A stretch of DNA of 64,000 nucleotides, from NCBI RefSeq assembly GCF_000745485.1, contig NZ_KN050693.1, positions 597,995-661,994 on the forward strand. Direction: 5' to 3'. The position numbers and the translations under genes are program-made. How positions within the stretch are numbered: the first letter of the stretch is position 1; each line of letters opens with the position of its first letter. Below are positions 36,334 to 48,157 of the stretch, piece after piece. This stretch comes from Methanobacterium veterum (GTDB lineage: Archaea > Methanobacteriota > Methanobacteria > Methanobacteriales > Methanobacteriaceae). The notes beneath the pieces were generated by a model. That model made no database searches, was not told the DNA's origin, and saw only the letters and a list, made by a program, of their open reading frames with translations.

Positions 36334-36915
36334 ATGCTAAATGAACTAATTGCATCATTAAATCAGATAGACATTCTACTATTTTATTTAATTAATATCA
36401 ACATGCAGAATCAAGTCTTTGATGTTATAATGCCTTTGATATCAAGTGTGGGATATTTTAGCATTTGGATCGGACTATGTGTTTTACTGTACATATTTGG
36501 CGGGAAGAAAGGGAGAAATGTCGCGTTAGTTTGTATAGTTGCCCTGGTATTCGGTTATTTTTTGACAGAAATTTTAAAGTATATTGTTGCAAGGCCAAGG
36601 CCATATGTTGCACTTAATGGAATACGAGTTTTAACAGATATGAGCGGCTCTTCATGGCCATCAGGTCACACAGTTGCTTCTTTTATAGGGGCAATTATAA
36701 TTGGGAGGAGTTACAGCTTTAAATTTAAAGGTAAAAGGTGTAGATTGATTTATCCTCTGCTGATATTTGCATTTCTGGTTGGATTTTCAAGAATTTATAA
36801 TGGAGTTCATTACCCATTTGATGTAATTTCAGGTGCTTTAATTGGTATATTTTGCGCTTTGTTAATTCTAATGATTGAAAAGGATATAATAAAGTTTAAT
36901 GAAATGTTATCGTAA
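36334..36915 (+). CDS. PAP2-family membrane phosphatase
   Basis: A polytopic lipid-phosphate phosphatase of 193 residues. The three-part active site is complete: KYIVARPRP, WPSGHT (PSGH) and SRIYNGVHYPFD. About five membrane helices surround it. Likely substrates are polyprenyl diphosphate or archaeal phospholipid phosphates; polyprenyl-carrier recycling would suit the nearby surface genes. The start follows GAGGGTACGC. Family firm, substrate unknown. Confidence 0.9.
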   Translation: MLNELIASLNQIDILLFYLININMQNQVFDVIMPLISSVGYFSIWIGLCVLLYIFGGKKGRNVALVCIVALVFGYFLTEILKYIVARPRPYVALNGIRVLTDMSGSSWPSGHTVASFIGAIIIGRSYSFKFKGKRCRLIYPLLIFAFLVGFSRIYNGVHYPFDVISGALIGIFCALLILMIEKDIIKFNEMLS

Positions 36916-36972
36916 AAATACGGATAAAGCATTAAATTTAAAAATAAGTTCCAATAAATTATACATGATAAA

Positions 36973-37488
36973 ATGCCATTACTGAAAGATAACGAAAGTG
37001 AACAGTTGAGACAACTGGTTAAGGCTTGTCTGCTTGAAATTAGCAAATTAAAGATTGAACTTAAAAAGTGTCAAACTGAGTCCAAAGAAGCAGGTAAGTT
37101 AGATACAGAACTGGTTAATAAAAAGAATCAGGAAATAGATGAACTTAAGCTGGCTTTGGAAGAAAAAGATGGGAAAATATCAGAACTTATGGGTCTTCTA
37201 GATGAAAGGAATAATGAACTGGAAGAACTTGAAAAAATTAAAAGATATTTTGACGCACTTACAGCTAAACCAAAAAAGGATTTGACTTCATTTCAATCCC
37301 AGGTTTATCAATTATTGAGCATGGATAAATGTACCACTCAAGAACTTTATGAACAGATAAGGGATATAGGGTTTAAAGAGTTATCTTTTGATAATTTTAA
37401 CAGTATTTTGAGAAATTTAGAAAGGAAAGGTTATTTTAAAGCATTTAAAGAAAATGAAATAACTTTTTGGCAGAAAATAGAAAATTAA
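36973..37488 (+). CDS. Coiled-coil protein with C-terminal winged helix
   Basis: Residues about 8-95 are a charged heptad-type coiled coil (ELKKCQTESKEAGKLDTELV; ELKLALEEKDGKISELMGLL). Residues about 105-171 look like a winged helix (FQSQVYQLLSMDKCTTQELYE, then LRNLERKGYFKAF). DNA binding with dimerisation through the coil is a plausible role. I do not recognise a named family. The ATG lacks a strong ribosome site. Confidence 0.6.
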   Translation: MPLLKDNESEQLRQLVKACLLEISKLKIELKKCQTESKEAGKLDTELVNKKNQEIDELKLALEEKDGKISELMGLLDERNNELEELEKIKRYFDALTAKPKKDLTSFQSQVYQLLSMDKCTTQELYEQIRDIGFKELSFDNFNSILRNLERKGYFKAFKENEITFWQKIEN

Positions 37489-38064
37489 ATTAATTTTAAT
37501 AAATAATAATCTTCTTTTTTAATTAAATTTTTGAATTCGTTCCATAGATTTTATTGGTTTAACAAATGCACTCTTAATATTTTAATTCAATTTATTTAAG
37601 CGATACAAATTTAATAGATTTTATACTGAAATAGAATTTAACTTAATTTTTAAAAGTCTTGTTAATAAAACATTAAAATCAGTAATAGCTGCATATTTCA
37701 TTGGATAATGAATATATTTAGAAAGTAATATTTTAACTAAGGATGGGGAGTTAAATATGATTCTAAGGTTACCCGTAGACTCTCTAAAATTATAATTTAG
37801 ATGCAGAAGAATATTAAATATCTAAATTTTTTACAAAAATCTTTTACCATATAATAACTTATTAAAAACATAAATTAAAATTAATAATAATTTTACATGT
37901 ATTAAAACAATTTTTTAGGCAATTTTAAACTTAAATAAACTTTTAAATAACTTATTTTTTTAAAAATAAAAGCAAAAGATTTATATTATTAAAAAAAATT
38001 ATTAATAATAGTCCTGTGGCTTGTTAAATAATGAATTTAACAATGCTATCACGGAGGCGATAAA
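37489..38064. other. Intergenic region, 576 nt
   Basis: AT-rich. A 12-codon open frame with a ribosome site (GGGGAG; ATG 37757 to stop 37795, MILRLPVDSLKL) is the only coding signal and may be chance. The 3' end carries GGAGG for the following transglutaminase gene. Confidence 0.35.
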
Positions 38065-39141
38065 ATTAAGCGAAAATCATTTTTTTCGTTACTGATTGCA
38101 TTAAGTATAATGATCTGCGTTTTTCCTTCTGCAGCTTTAACAGAAAATCAATTTTCATCGAATAGTAATATTAAAACCATCTCTAACGAATATAAAAATA
38201 TTTTACAGGTAAATGCAGCCTATTTAGTAACGGTAAAAAAGAAAGTTAAAGTATACTACAAATTAAAGGTCCCGGTAAAATCAAAGGTAAAAGTACGGTA
38301 CAAATATAGGGGCAAGTGGAAATACAAGTATAAATATAAATACAGTTACAGGTACGTGTACAGGTACTACTACAAATATGTATATAAAACTTATAAAGTA
38401 AGGAATGTTCCTCCAGAAGAGTGTAAGACAGCGACTAAAAACGCTCAATCCAATGATGCGCAAATAAAATTGCTTGCCAAAAGTTTAACACCTACAACTG
38501 AAAATGTCACTGTTTCTAACCCAAATCCAAAACCAACAGCACCAGCACTTGTAGAAAATCCAGGTCCTGTTTCAGAACCTGGCAGTGAACCACAAATTAC
38601 AGATTTCAATGGAAATGAAACTGCATATCAAGAGGCGTGGAATGCCTGGAATGAGACAAATACATCATATAATAATTATTTAAAAGCAAAACAAAGTTAT
38701 GATCAATATTTAACGGATTATGCATGTTATGGGCAAAAATTGAGCCAATATGATGAAAAGATAACTGTAACTAAAAAACTTACAACCCTAGAAAAAGCCA
38801 CCAATATTTTCAACTGGGTAAGAGACTGTGTAAATTATTCATTCTATTACAATACAAAAAGAGGGGCAATAGGCACATTAAATTCTAGAATTGGTAACTG
38901 TGTTGACCTGTCACATCTTATAGTGGCCCTTTCAAGAGCTGCAGGAATTCCAGCAAGATATGTACATGCAAACTGTAAATTCTCAAGCGGATGGTGCGGC
39001 CATGTATGGGCACAGTTGTTTGTCAATGGAAAGTGGATCAATGCCGATGCATCCAATAATATCAATGATTTCGGAGTAATACGTAATTGGAACACCAAAA
39101 ACGATATTTTGGAGGGTGTTTATTCATCGTTACCCTTCTAA
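38065..39141 (+). CDS. Secreted transglutaminase-like protein with Lys/Tyr-rich domain
   Basis: Probably acts on the pseudomurein wall. A signal peptide ([23 protein letters not shown]) is complete only if translation begins at ATT 38065, seven bases after GGAGG (38053-38057); the first ATG (38110) would cut it off. Residues about 65-115 are a Lys/Tyr/Arg/Val tract ([20 protein letters not shown]), then a Pro-rich linker. The C-terminus is a transglutaminase fold with Cys279 (GNCVDLS), His313 (GHVWAQ) and Asp328 (NADASN). Pseudomurein endoisopeptidases of methanogen phages share this catalytic triad. Peptidase or cross-linking direction cannot be told. Confidence 0.8.
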   Translation: MKRKSFFSLLIALSIMICVFPSAALTENQFSSNSNIKTISNEYKNILQVNAAYLVTVKKKVKVYYKLKVPVKSKVKVRYKYRGKWKYKYKYKYSYRYVYRYYYKYVYKTYKVRNVPPEECKTATKNAQSNDAQIKLLAKSLTPTTENVTVSNPNPKPTAPALVENPGPVSEPGSEPQITDFNGNETAYQEAWNAWNETNTSYNNYLKAKQSYDQYLTDYACYGQKLSQYDEKITVTKKLTTLEKATNIFNWVRDCVNYSFYYNTKRGAIGTLNSRIGNCVDLSHLIVALSRAAGIPARYVHANCKFSSGWCGHVWAQLFVNGKWINADASNNINDFGVIRNWNTKNDILEGVYSSLPF

Positions 39142-39282
39142 ACATTTTAATTTTTACTATTTTTATTTTAAATTGTGATTTTATTTAAATGGGAGCTTTA
39201 TCGAAAACTACTTATAGAACCTCTAACCCATTGATAAAATACAAAACAATTGAAAATTATTTTAAAAAAAATTTGAGGTTCA

Positions 39283-39563
39283 CGAAAATAAAAAAATTTT
39301 CGGGACAGCAAAAACTTAGTTTTTGCATGTTGAAGAAAATATTGTCAAAATTTTAAATTTTGACACAACGAAAATCTTAGATTTTCGTATGCTATGTATT
39401 TTCTGAACATTCGAAATCTTAGATTTCGATGTTTGAGGAACTTAGCAAGAGCAAAATGCTTTGCATTTTTCGCTGCATAAAAAATCTCCGATTTTTTAAT
39501 GTTCCTCAACCGTGAAAAACAAAGTTTTTCGCATGCCCCGAAATTCTACGAATTTCGAGGGCC
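39283..39563. repeat. Hairpin array 4, with nested units
   Basis: About nine simple units, for example GCAAAAAC/GTTTTTGC (loop TTA), GTCAAAATT/AATTTTGAC, CGAAAATC/GATTTTCG, TCGAAATC/GATTTCGA, TAAAAAATC/GATTTTTTA (loop TCC) and CGAAATTC/GAATTTCG (39539-39557). Two pairs of units are enclosed by outer stems: AGAAAAT/ATTTTCT (39334-39340, 39398-39404) and TTGAGGAAC/GTTCCTCAA (39433-39441, 39501-39509). It ends 30 nt before the thermosome start codon, so it may be part of its leader. Confidence 0.8.
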
Positions 39564-39592
39564 GCATTTTAAAAAAAAAATGAGGTGATATA

Positions 39593-41227
<1,635 letters not shown>

Positions 41228-41578
41228 TAAACATCATTACCTTATTTTCTTTTTTTAAATCAATCTAAATATTAACTAGAAAATAACTATTTTCAATATT
41301 TAAACTGCTATTTTTAAATTAACTTGTTTTATCAATTTATATTGTCAGTTAGGGGATTATTAATCTTTGACTTAATGTTTATTTTAATTTTATAAAATAG
41401 ATTAATTGATATTTATTTTAAATATAATGTCTATTATTATTTTAAACAGGGCTATAAACCTCTTCAAATTTCCTAATTAAATCGAAAATTTTAAATAATA
41501 ATTTAGAGTTATTATGTTCATTTATTAATAAATTATTCATTGTTTTTAATGATATGAAGGGGGATAAATAAAATTAGG
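41228..41578. other. Intergenic region, 351 nt
   Basis: AT-rich. GGGGG at 41559-41563 serves the adhesin gene. An in-frame ATT-AGG precedes the ATG at 41579 and gives a better spacing from that site, so the true start may be ATT 41573. Nothing else seen. Confidence 0.4.
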
Positions 41579-43321
41579 ATGAAAATAATTTATAAATACA
41601 CGGATAAATTACTAATATTATTTTTTTTATCTTTTATAATATTAATAACTCTATCTGCTGTTGATGCAGTTTCTCCAAGTTCACCAATTATTTATGTGAA
41701 CTGTTCGCATGGAAATGATAGTTGGGACGGATTTTCATGGAGCACAGCAAAATTAAGCATTAAAAATGCAACAGGGACCATAACTAACGGTGGAACAGTT
41801 AAAATTGCAAATGGAGTGTATACTGGGGTAAACAACACTAATATCACTATTGATAAGAACATGACCATTACTGGGCAAAGTCAGAGGGGTACTGTAATTG
41901 ATGCTCAACATTTAAGTAGAATATTCAACATTACAACCGGTAATAACGTTATAATTCAGAATTTGACATTTACAAACGGAAATGCCACAATTGTTGGTGT
42001 TATTGTCAATAATGGAAATTTAACTATTAATAACTGTTTATTAGTAAATAACACTGAAATTGGCATTTATTCTGATTATCATGCAGGTATTATTTACAGT
42101 AATGGTAATTTAACTGTTAATAAATGCATATTTGCAAATAACGTCGCAACCTATGGTAATGGTGCTATTTATAATGAAGATGGTACTTTGATTGTTAACA
42201 GTAGCATTTTCACAAATAATACTGCATATTATGGTGTAGGTGCTATCTCGAATTTGGGTCGTTTGACTGTTATTGGAAGTACTTTCACAAATAACACTTC
42301 AAGTGAATTTAGTGGTGGTGCTATCTCGAATTTGGGTCGTTTGACTGTTATTGGAAGTACTTTCACAAATAATTATGCACCGTGTGGAGGTGCTATTGAC
42401 AATTACCAAGGTTTTGGGGCTGTTAATAGTAGCATTTTCACAAATAATAGAGCATTTTGGGGAGGTGCCATTTACAATAGTGGTAATTTAAATGTAAGTG
42501 GAAGTAGTTTCACAGATAATTCTGCAGTTTATGGTGGTGCCATCTATAACAATGGAAAGTCTACCATGCACTTTAATCGATTTATTAAAAATTTTTCAAG
42601 TGATATTTACAATACCTTTATCTCATGTGATGCTAATTACAATTGGTGGGGCTCAAATGTAATGCCATCAACTGAAAGACTTGTAAATGCAACTGTATCT
42701 AAATGGCTGGTTTTAACCATTAAATCAAGTTCAACTAGTATTGGTAATTATAAAACATCAATTATAACCGCAGACCTATGCCATGATAATACTGGTGTTT
42801 ACCATAATCCCGCAAATGGACATGTTCTTAATGGTATTAAAGTGATTTTTAAAACAACTTTAGGAACTGTAAACAGTCCATTATACACAGTTAATGGAAT
42901 TGTAAGATCTACTTTGAAATCAGGGTCAGTGGCAGGAGTTTCTAAAGTTTCAGCTGCAGTTGACAATCAAACTGCAAATGCTTCAGTAAAAGTAATAGAC
43001 ACTATTTCGCCAAAAGTAATTTCGACAAATCCAAAGAATGGTTCTACTGGAGTTTCCAGGACAAGTACTATTGCGATTAAATTCAGTAAAAAGGTTAAAG
43101 CAAGCATATACTGGTCTAAAATTTACATTAAAAACCTCAAAACAGGAAAACGAGTTTCAATTAAGAAGTGGATTTCGGGAAACACTCTCTACATTAAAAT
43201 GATTTATCTTAGATATACTCGCAGCTGGTATCAAATTTACATTCCAAAATCTGCAGTGAAAGATTACGCAGGTAACAAGGCTTCAGGATACATTTTAAAC
43301 TTTAAAACAAGAAGTTATTAA
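41579..43321 (+). CDS. Adhesin-like right-handed beta-helix protein
   Basis: A secreted surface protein of 580 residues. Signal peptide at 10-32 (LLILFFLSFIILITLSAVDA). Residues about 50-350 are beta-helix rungs with the recurrent NNTA...GGAIYN pattern. A Big_5-like Ig domain (ISPKVISTNPKNGSTGVSRTS) closes the protein. Such adhesin-like proteins are numerous in Methanobacteriales and attach to the wall or to partners. Two rungs are identical over 56 nt at 42239-42294 and 42317-42372, 78 nt apart, a recent in-frame duplication of 26 codons. The neighbour at 43728-46211 is a paralogue. Confidence 0.85.
   Translation: MKIIYKYTDKLLILFFLSFIILITLSAVDAVSPSSPIIYVNCSHGNDSWDGFSWSTAKLSIKNATGTITNGGTVKIANGVYTGVNNTNITIDKNMTITGQSQRGTVIDAQHLSRIFNITTGNNVIIQNLTFTNGNATIVGVIVNNGNLTINNCLLVNNTEIGIYSDYHAGIIYSNGNLTVNKCIFANNVATYGNGAIYNEDGTLIVNSSIFTNNTAYYGVGAISNLGRLTVIGSTFTNNTSSEFSGGAISNLGRLTVIGSTFTNNYAPCGGAIDNYQGFGAVNSSIFTNNRAFWGGAIYNSGNLNVSGSSFTDNSAVYGGAIYNNGKSTMHFNRFIKNFSSDIYNTFISCDANYNWWGSNVMPSTERLVNATVSKWLVLTIKSSSTSIGNYKTSIITADLCHDNTGVYHNPANGHVLNGIKVIFKTTLGTVNSPLYTVNGIVRSTLKSGSVAGVSKVSAAVDNQTANASVKVIDTISPKVISTNPKNGSTGVSRTSTIAIKFSKKVKASIYWSKIYIKNLKTGKRVSIKKWISGNTLYIKMIYLRYTRSWYQIYIPKSAVKDYAGNKASGYILNFKTRSY
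42239..42372 (+). repeat. Duplicated beta-helix rung (56-nt identical repeat, 78-nt period)
   Basis: Two identical 56-nt stretches starting GGTGCTATCTCGAATTTGGG at 42239 and 42317, in frame, 26 codons apart. It shows rung gain by slippage or unequal exchange in a surface gene. Confidence 0.85.
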
Positions 43322-43673
43322 AATCATTTTTTTTATTTTTAATTTACTATTTTTATTAAATTAATAAAGTATTTTGTATAATTTAATTTTAAAATTACTG
43401 ATTAATGATATGTATTTCGTATAAATACTCTATTAATGTCTTTTTACTCTCTAATTAATTTATATTAGCATTTAATTCGATAAAATCACAGCAAATCATA
43501 TTGCTTAGATAATATATTAACTTTAATATAAAATTAAAATAGTAAAATTAATGTATTATATGTGATCTAGGAAATATTATGGAGAATAACTTGAAATTCA
43601 TTTGAATTTTAGCATATCATTAATTAATCAGTGTTTTATGGTTTTTTCACATCAATTAGTTTTTTAAGAGTGA
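43322..43673. other. Intergenic region between adhesin genes
   Basis: AT-rich, with no open frame, signal peptide or ribosome site that could begin the following adhesin. An in-frame TGA near 43671 closes any upstream extension of that frame. Confidence 0.5.
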
Positions 43674-43727
43674 ACCATTACAGTATGTTCTAAGATAAGT
43701 CGAAATATATTTTTCTCTAAAAGTCTC

Positions 43728-46211
43728 ATTGACAAAAATATAACTATAAAAGGCCAAATCAGAGATGGTACCATTATTAATGGTACTGATTCAGCACAAA
43801 TATTCACAGTTCAAAGCGGGGCAAACGTTACAGTCCAGAATATAACATTTGCAGATAGTACTGGAAGCCGTGGATCTGCATTTTATAACAAAGGTACTTT
43901 AATTATTAACAATTGTAGTTTTATAGGTAACACCGCAGATCAAGAAGGTGGTGCTATTTACAATACTCACAACTTAGTTATTTCAGACTGTACTTTCACA
44001 GGTAACAAGGCAAACAATGGAGGTGCCGTTTATATTTACAGTTCAGGAAACTTAATTGTAAATAACAGCACTTTCACAGATAACACTGCAACTACTAATG
44101 GTGGTGCTATTTACATTCTAAATGGTGCTCTAAATATAGGTAACAGTACTTTTTCAGGTAACCATGCAGGTTATGGTGGTGCTATTTACAATGGGGACAC
44201 CTTAACTCTAACGAATATTACATTCACTAATAACAATGCAGGTGTTAGTGGTGGTGCGGTTGTCAGCAATACAAATTTAATTGTAAATAACAGTATTTTC
44301 ACAAGTAACCATGCAGGTTGGTATGGTGGTGCTATCTGGAACAGTGGAGATTTAAAACTAACTAATGGCACTTTTACAGGCACCACTGCAGGTCATGGAG
44401 GTACTATTTATAATTACTACGGTAATTCAGTTATAAATGGCACTAATTTCACAGGTAACAATGTAAATTATTATGGTGGCGCTGTCTACAATTTACATGG
44501 TATTTCGAATATAACTAACAGTAATATATCAGGCAACACTGCAACATCAGTTGGTGCTGCTTTTTATAATGAAGAAGGTACTATGAATGTGCATTTTTGT
44601 CAAATTGTTGGAAATTTAATTGCAGGGAATGCCAGGGACATATATAACAGCAGTGGTTCTGTTAATGTTGAGTATAATTGGTGGGGTTCAAATGATGGGC
44701 CCTCAGCAGAAAGGATTTATGGTGTAACTGTTTCTAAATGGCTTGTTTTAACTATTAATAAGGATCATGCTATTGTTAAAGCTAATGGCCTATCAACCAT
44801 AACTGCAGACTTATTACATGATAATGATGGAAATTACATTGATCCAAATTTGGGTCATGTTCCTGATGGAATAACAGTAAACTTTAACACAAATTTAGGA
44901 ACTATTGGTAGTCTTTCATCACTATTTAATGGGATTGCACAGTCTACTTTAAGCGGTGGAGTGATAAGTGGTGTTGCCAGTGTTTCAGCTGCAGTGAACA
45001 GTCAAACTGTGAATACATTGGTTACTGTAGATGCGGTTCCTCCAACTGTAAGTTCTATTGACCCTGTAAATAAAGCGAAAATAAAAATTGTCAATAAAGA
45101 AATTAAAATAATTTTCAGTGAGCTGATACAAGCAGGTGGTACATATGGTGCCATTTCGGTTACAGGGCCTTATGGACCTATTTCAATAACTAAAAGCATT
45201 AGTGGAACTGTTCTAACTTTAACACCAACTTCAAACTATGTTGATGGTATTTACAGCGTAAATATACCTGCAGGTGCAGTGACAGATTTAGTTGGTAATG
45301 ATTTAGCATCAGCACTTGATTCAACATTCACTGTGGACACAATAGCTCCAACTGTAAGTTCTAATGATCCTTCAAATAATGCAAAAATAAAGGCCACTGA
45401 TAAAGCGATTACTATTACTTTCAGTGAACCAATACAGGCCGGCAGTGCTTATGATAGTATTTCTATTATTGGGCCTTCAGGGGCTGTTTCAGTAACTAAA
45501 AATATCAAAGGAAATGTTTTAACCATAACTCCAATTTCAAGCTACATTAATGGAAATTACACTGTAAATATTCCAGTAAATGCAGTAACTGATTTAGTTG
45601 GCAATGGTTTAGAGTCTGCATTCACTTCAAGCTTTACTGTGGATACAGTATCACCAGTAGTAACTGCGGCTCCAAATAGCGGATTATCCAACAGCACTAT
45701 CAATGTAGTTATTTCAAGTGAAAAGGATGCAACAATAAACTACCGAATTAATAGTGGCTCATGGCATACTTTTACAGGCAGTGGAAAAATATCAATAAGT
45801 AATGTAGGAACCAATAAACTTGAATTCTATGCTGTTGATAGAGCAGGTAATCCTTCAGCCCATAAAATTTGTAGTTACACAATTGATAAAACAGCTCCTA
45901 AGGTGGCTGCCACTTCTCCTAAAAATGGAGCTGCTGGAGTTTCAAGAACAGCTACAATTTCAATAAGGCTCAGTGAGAACATTTTAAAAAGCAGTAACTG
46001 GTCCAAAATTTACATTAAAAACCTGAAAACATGTGCCAAATATAAAATAACTGCATGGGTCAGTGGAAACCATCTTTACATTAAAACCAACAGTAAAAGA
46101 GCAGCATACACATGGTATCAGGTTTACATTCCAGCAGCAGCGATAAAAGATAGTGCAGGCAACAATTTAGCAGCAACTTATGCATTTAAGTTTAAAACAG
46201 GAAAATATTAA
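43728..46211 (+). pseudogene. Adhesin-like beta-helix gene lacking its 5' end
   Basis: One frame is open from about 43674 to 46211, but the first ATG is only at 44583. The 285 codons before it have no ATG, GTG or TTG and no stop. They code for rungs homologous to the upstream adhesin (IDKNITIKGQIRDGTIING against IDKNMTITGQSQRGTVIDA), so signal peptide and about 85 residues are missing. The C-terminal part has two or three Big_5-like Ig repeats (FTVDTIAPTVSSNDPSNNAK) and a chitobiase-like segment. I read it as a 5'-truncated silent gene or recombination reservoir; a cytosolic fragment from 44583 is less likely. Confidence 0.7.
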
Positions 46212-46244
46212 TTTCCTGATTTTTATTTTTTTAACTAATTAATT

Positions 46245-47288
46245 TCATGAAACTTTAATTCTGATAATCTTATCATCACCAGATTGGGGAACTCCCCGCC
46301 CATCTCTATTTGATGTGGCAATATACATGTATCCGTCATGCACCACAACCTCTCTAATTCTTCCTAAACTGGTAAAAAGAGCTTCTTGACCAGTCACACT
46401 ATTTCCCTCTATTGAAAGTGTTATTTTACGTAATTGAGATCCACGCAGCCCTGCAACATACAAAGCACCGTTATAATAAGCTATTCCTGATGGGGCAAGA
46501 GTGAAGTCTGTATAAACACTAAGCGGTTTGATGTAACCTTGTGCTGATTCATTTCCCTGATAGATAGGCCACCCATAGTTTCCGCCCTTTGTAATGATAT
46601 TTATTTCATCATTTCTCGTTGCTCCGTGATCAGATAAGTACATTTCTTTTGTTAATGGGTCCCAGGTTATCCCCTGTGGATCTCTGAGTCCGTAGGCATA
46701 AACATAGTTTCTGAAGGGGTTATCTGATGGTACAGTACCATCTTTATTGACCCGCAGTATTTTACCACCTAAAGAATTAATATCCTGGGCTGATTGATTG
46801 TTAGTGGCATCCCCTGTGGTAGCATATAGTTTTCCATCGGACCCGAACTTTAAACGGCCCCCGTTATGGAATTGTGCATTTGGTATCCTATCAATTAAAA
46901 CAGTTTCATTTTTCAGTGTCCCGTTTAATGTGAATCTTGAAATTCTATTTCCATTTGCACCTGTGTAATATAGGTATATGAATTTATTTGTGTTGAATTC
47001 AGGATCTACTGCAATTCCCAGCATTCCAGACTCACCTATTTGGGTGACAGTGATAGTTCCAACAGTTTTAGTGGTACCGTTATCAAAGATACTTACCCTT
47101 CCGTCACGCTCTGTAAAGATCATTTTACCATCTGGAAGAAAATCAATTGCCCATGGTGTATTCAGATCTTGGACTAAAATTTCGGTTTCATAGCCCTGTT
47201 GATTTGCGGGCTTTGGTATAATGAAATATAAAGCCGAAATTATAATTAAAAAGACAAAAATAATGATGATGACAGTTTTGCGTTTCAT
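46245..47288 (-). CDS. PQQ-type glucose/sorbosone dehydrogenase-like beta-propeller
   Basis: A six-bladed propeller protein of 347 residues, membrane-anchored by an N-terminal helix (TVIIIIFVFLIIISALYFII). Blocks NTPWAIDFLPDGKMIFTERDGRV, FHNGGRLKFGSDGKLY and YGLRDPQGITWDP are typical of the soluble aldose-sugar dehydrogenase family. The active-site His is in FHNGG. PQQ use in methanogens is doubtful, so a different cofactor or binding role is possible. Start is ATG 47288 after TTTGGTG; GTG and TTG upstream are in the ribosome site. Confidence 0.8.
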   Translation of the reverse strand: MKRKTVIIIIFVFLIIISALYFIIPKPANQQGYETEILVQDLNTPWAIDFLPDGKMIFTERDGRVSIFDNGTTKTVGTITVTQIGESGMLGIAVDPEFNTNKFIYLYYTGANGNRISRFTLNGTLKNETVLIDRIPNAQFHNGGRLKFGSDGKLYATTGDATNNQSAQDINSLGGKILRVNKDGTVPSDNPFRNYVYAYGLRDPQGITWDPLTKEMYLSDHGATRNDEINIITKGGNYGWPIYQGNESAQGYIKPLSVYTDFTLAPSGIAYYNGALYVAGLRGSQLRKITLSIEGNSVTGQEALFTSLGRIREVVVHDGYMYIATSNRDGRGVPQSGDDKIIRIKVS

Positions 47289-47502
47289 ATTAAACACCAA
47301 ATCTTATAATACTATTAATTTTGTTCTTATTAAATATGTTTAATATTCTAAAATACAGGTTTTAAACGTGTTTAAAAAGGAAAGGGATTAGTTATTGTGT
47401 ATTCTTTTAGATATCTGAAAAATTAGGTACAACCTTAAATTTTTTAATTGGGGATTAAAAATAGAAAAGTAGTGATAATTTACACGGAAAAAGGTGATTT
47501 TT

Positions 47503-47778
47503 TTGCAGGTTAAAGCTCATGTTTTTATAACTGGAAAAGTACAGGGAGTCTATTTTAGATATAAGACAAGAGATGAGGCTAAAAAGTATGGAATAACTGG
47601 TTGGGTCCGTAATCTTCCTGATGGTAGGGTTGAAGCCCTTTTTAATGGAAATAAGGAGAATGTTGATAAACTCATTGCTTTTGTTGGTAAAGGGCCTTCA
47701 GGGGCTAAAGTTATGGATGTTGATGTAAAATGGCAGGAGTACGGTGGGGAGTTTAGTGATTTTGAAATTCGTTATTAA
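47503..47778 (+). CDS. Acylphosphatase
   Basis: Hydrolyses carboxyl-phosphate bonds. The 91-residue protein has the catalytic Arg in VQGVYFRYKT and Asn in GWVRNLPDG. The start is TTG 47503, eight bases after AAAGGTGA; the GTG at 47494 lies in the ribosome site. This gives the usual acylphosphatase length. Stands alone. Confidence 0.92.
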   Translation: MQVKAHVFITGKVQGVYFRYKTRDEAKKYGITGWVRNLPDGRVEALFNGNKENVDKLIAFVGKGPSGAKVMDVDVKWQEYGGEFSDFEIRY

Positions 47779-48157
47779 GTTAATTTATCTCTTTTTTTGT
47801 TTTTAAGTTAGATTCGTTTAGAATATGGCAATGCTCTAAGAAGTTAATTGTTGTGCAGTGATTGTTTTGTTAAATTATGAAATTAATCCTAAAAATCCAT
47901 TATATTTTTTAAACATTAATTATCTGTTTTTATTACTTTAAAGAATATTTTTCTGTATGGTTATGTTATATATGGCTTTAAATTGTCTTTTATATTTTAA
48001 TTCCGTAGGATAGTTAATATTCTGTAATGCAAACGGTTTAATAATAATTTTTACATAAGTAATATTTGGTTAATTGGATTGAAGAAAAATGCGTAGTATT
48101 TTCCTGAACCTGAAGTAAGGGATTTTTTTAAGGATTTTTGAGTTATGAGGTGAAAAT
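47779..48157. other. Intergenic region, 379 nt
   Basis: AT-rich. I see only the GAGGTGA site of the flippase gene at its 3' end and no other support for a feature. Confidence 0.5.

Noticed and set aside
44583..46211. Second adhesin as a normal gene from ATG 44583
   Set aside because: Homologous coding sequence continues 285 codons upstream in the same frame, and the shorter protein would have no signal peptide.
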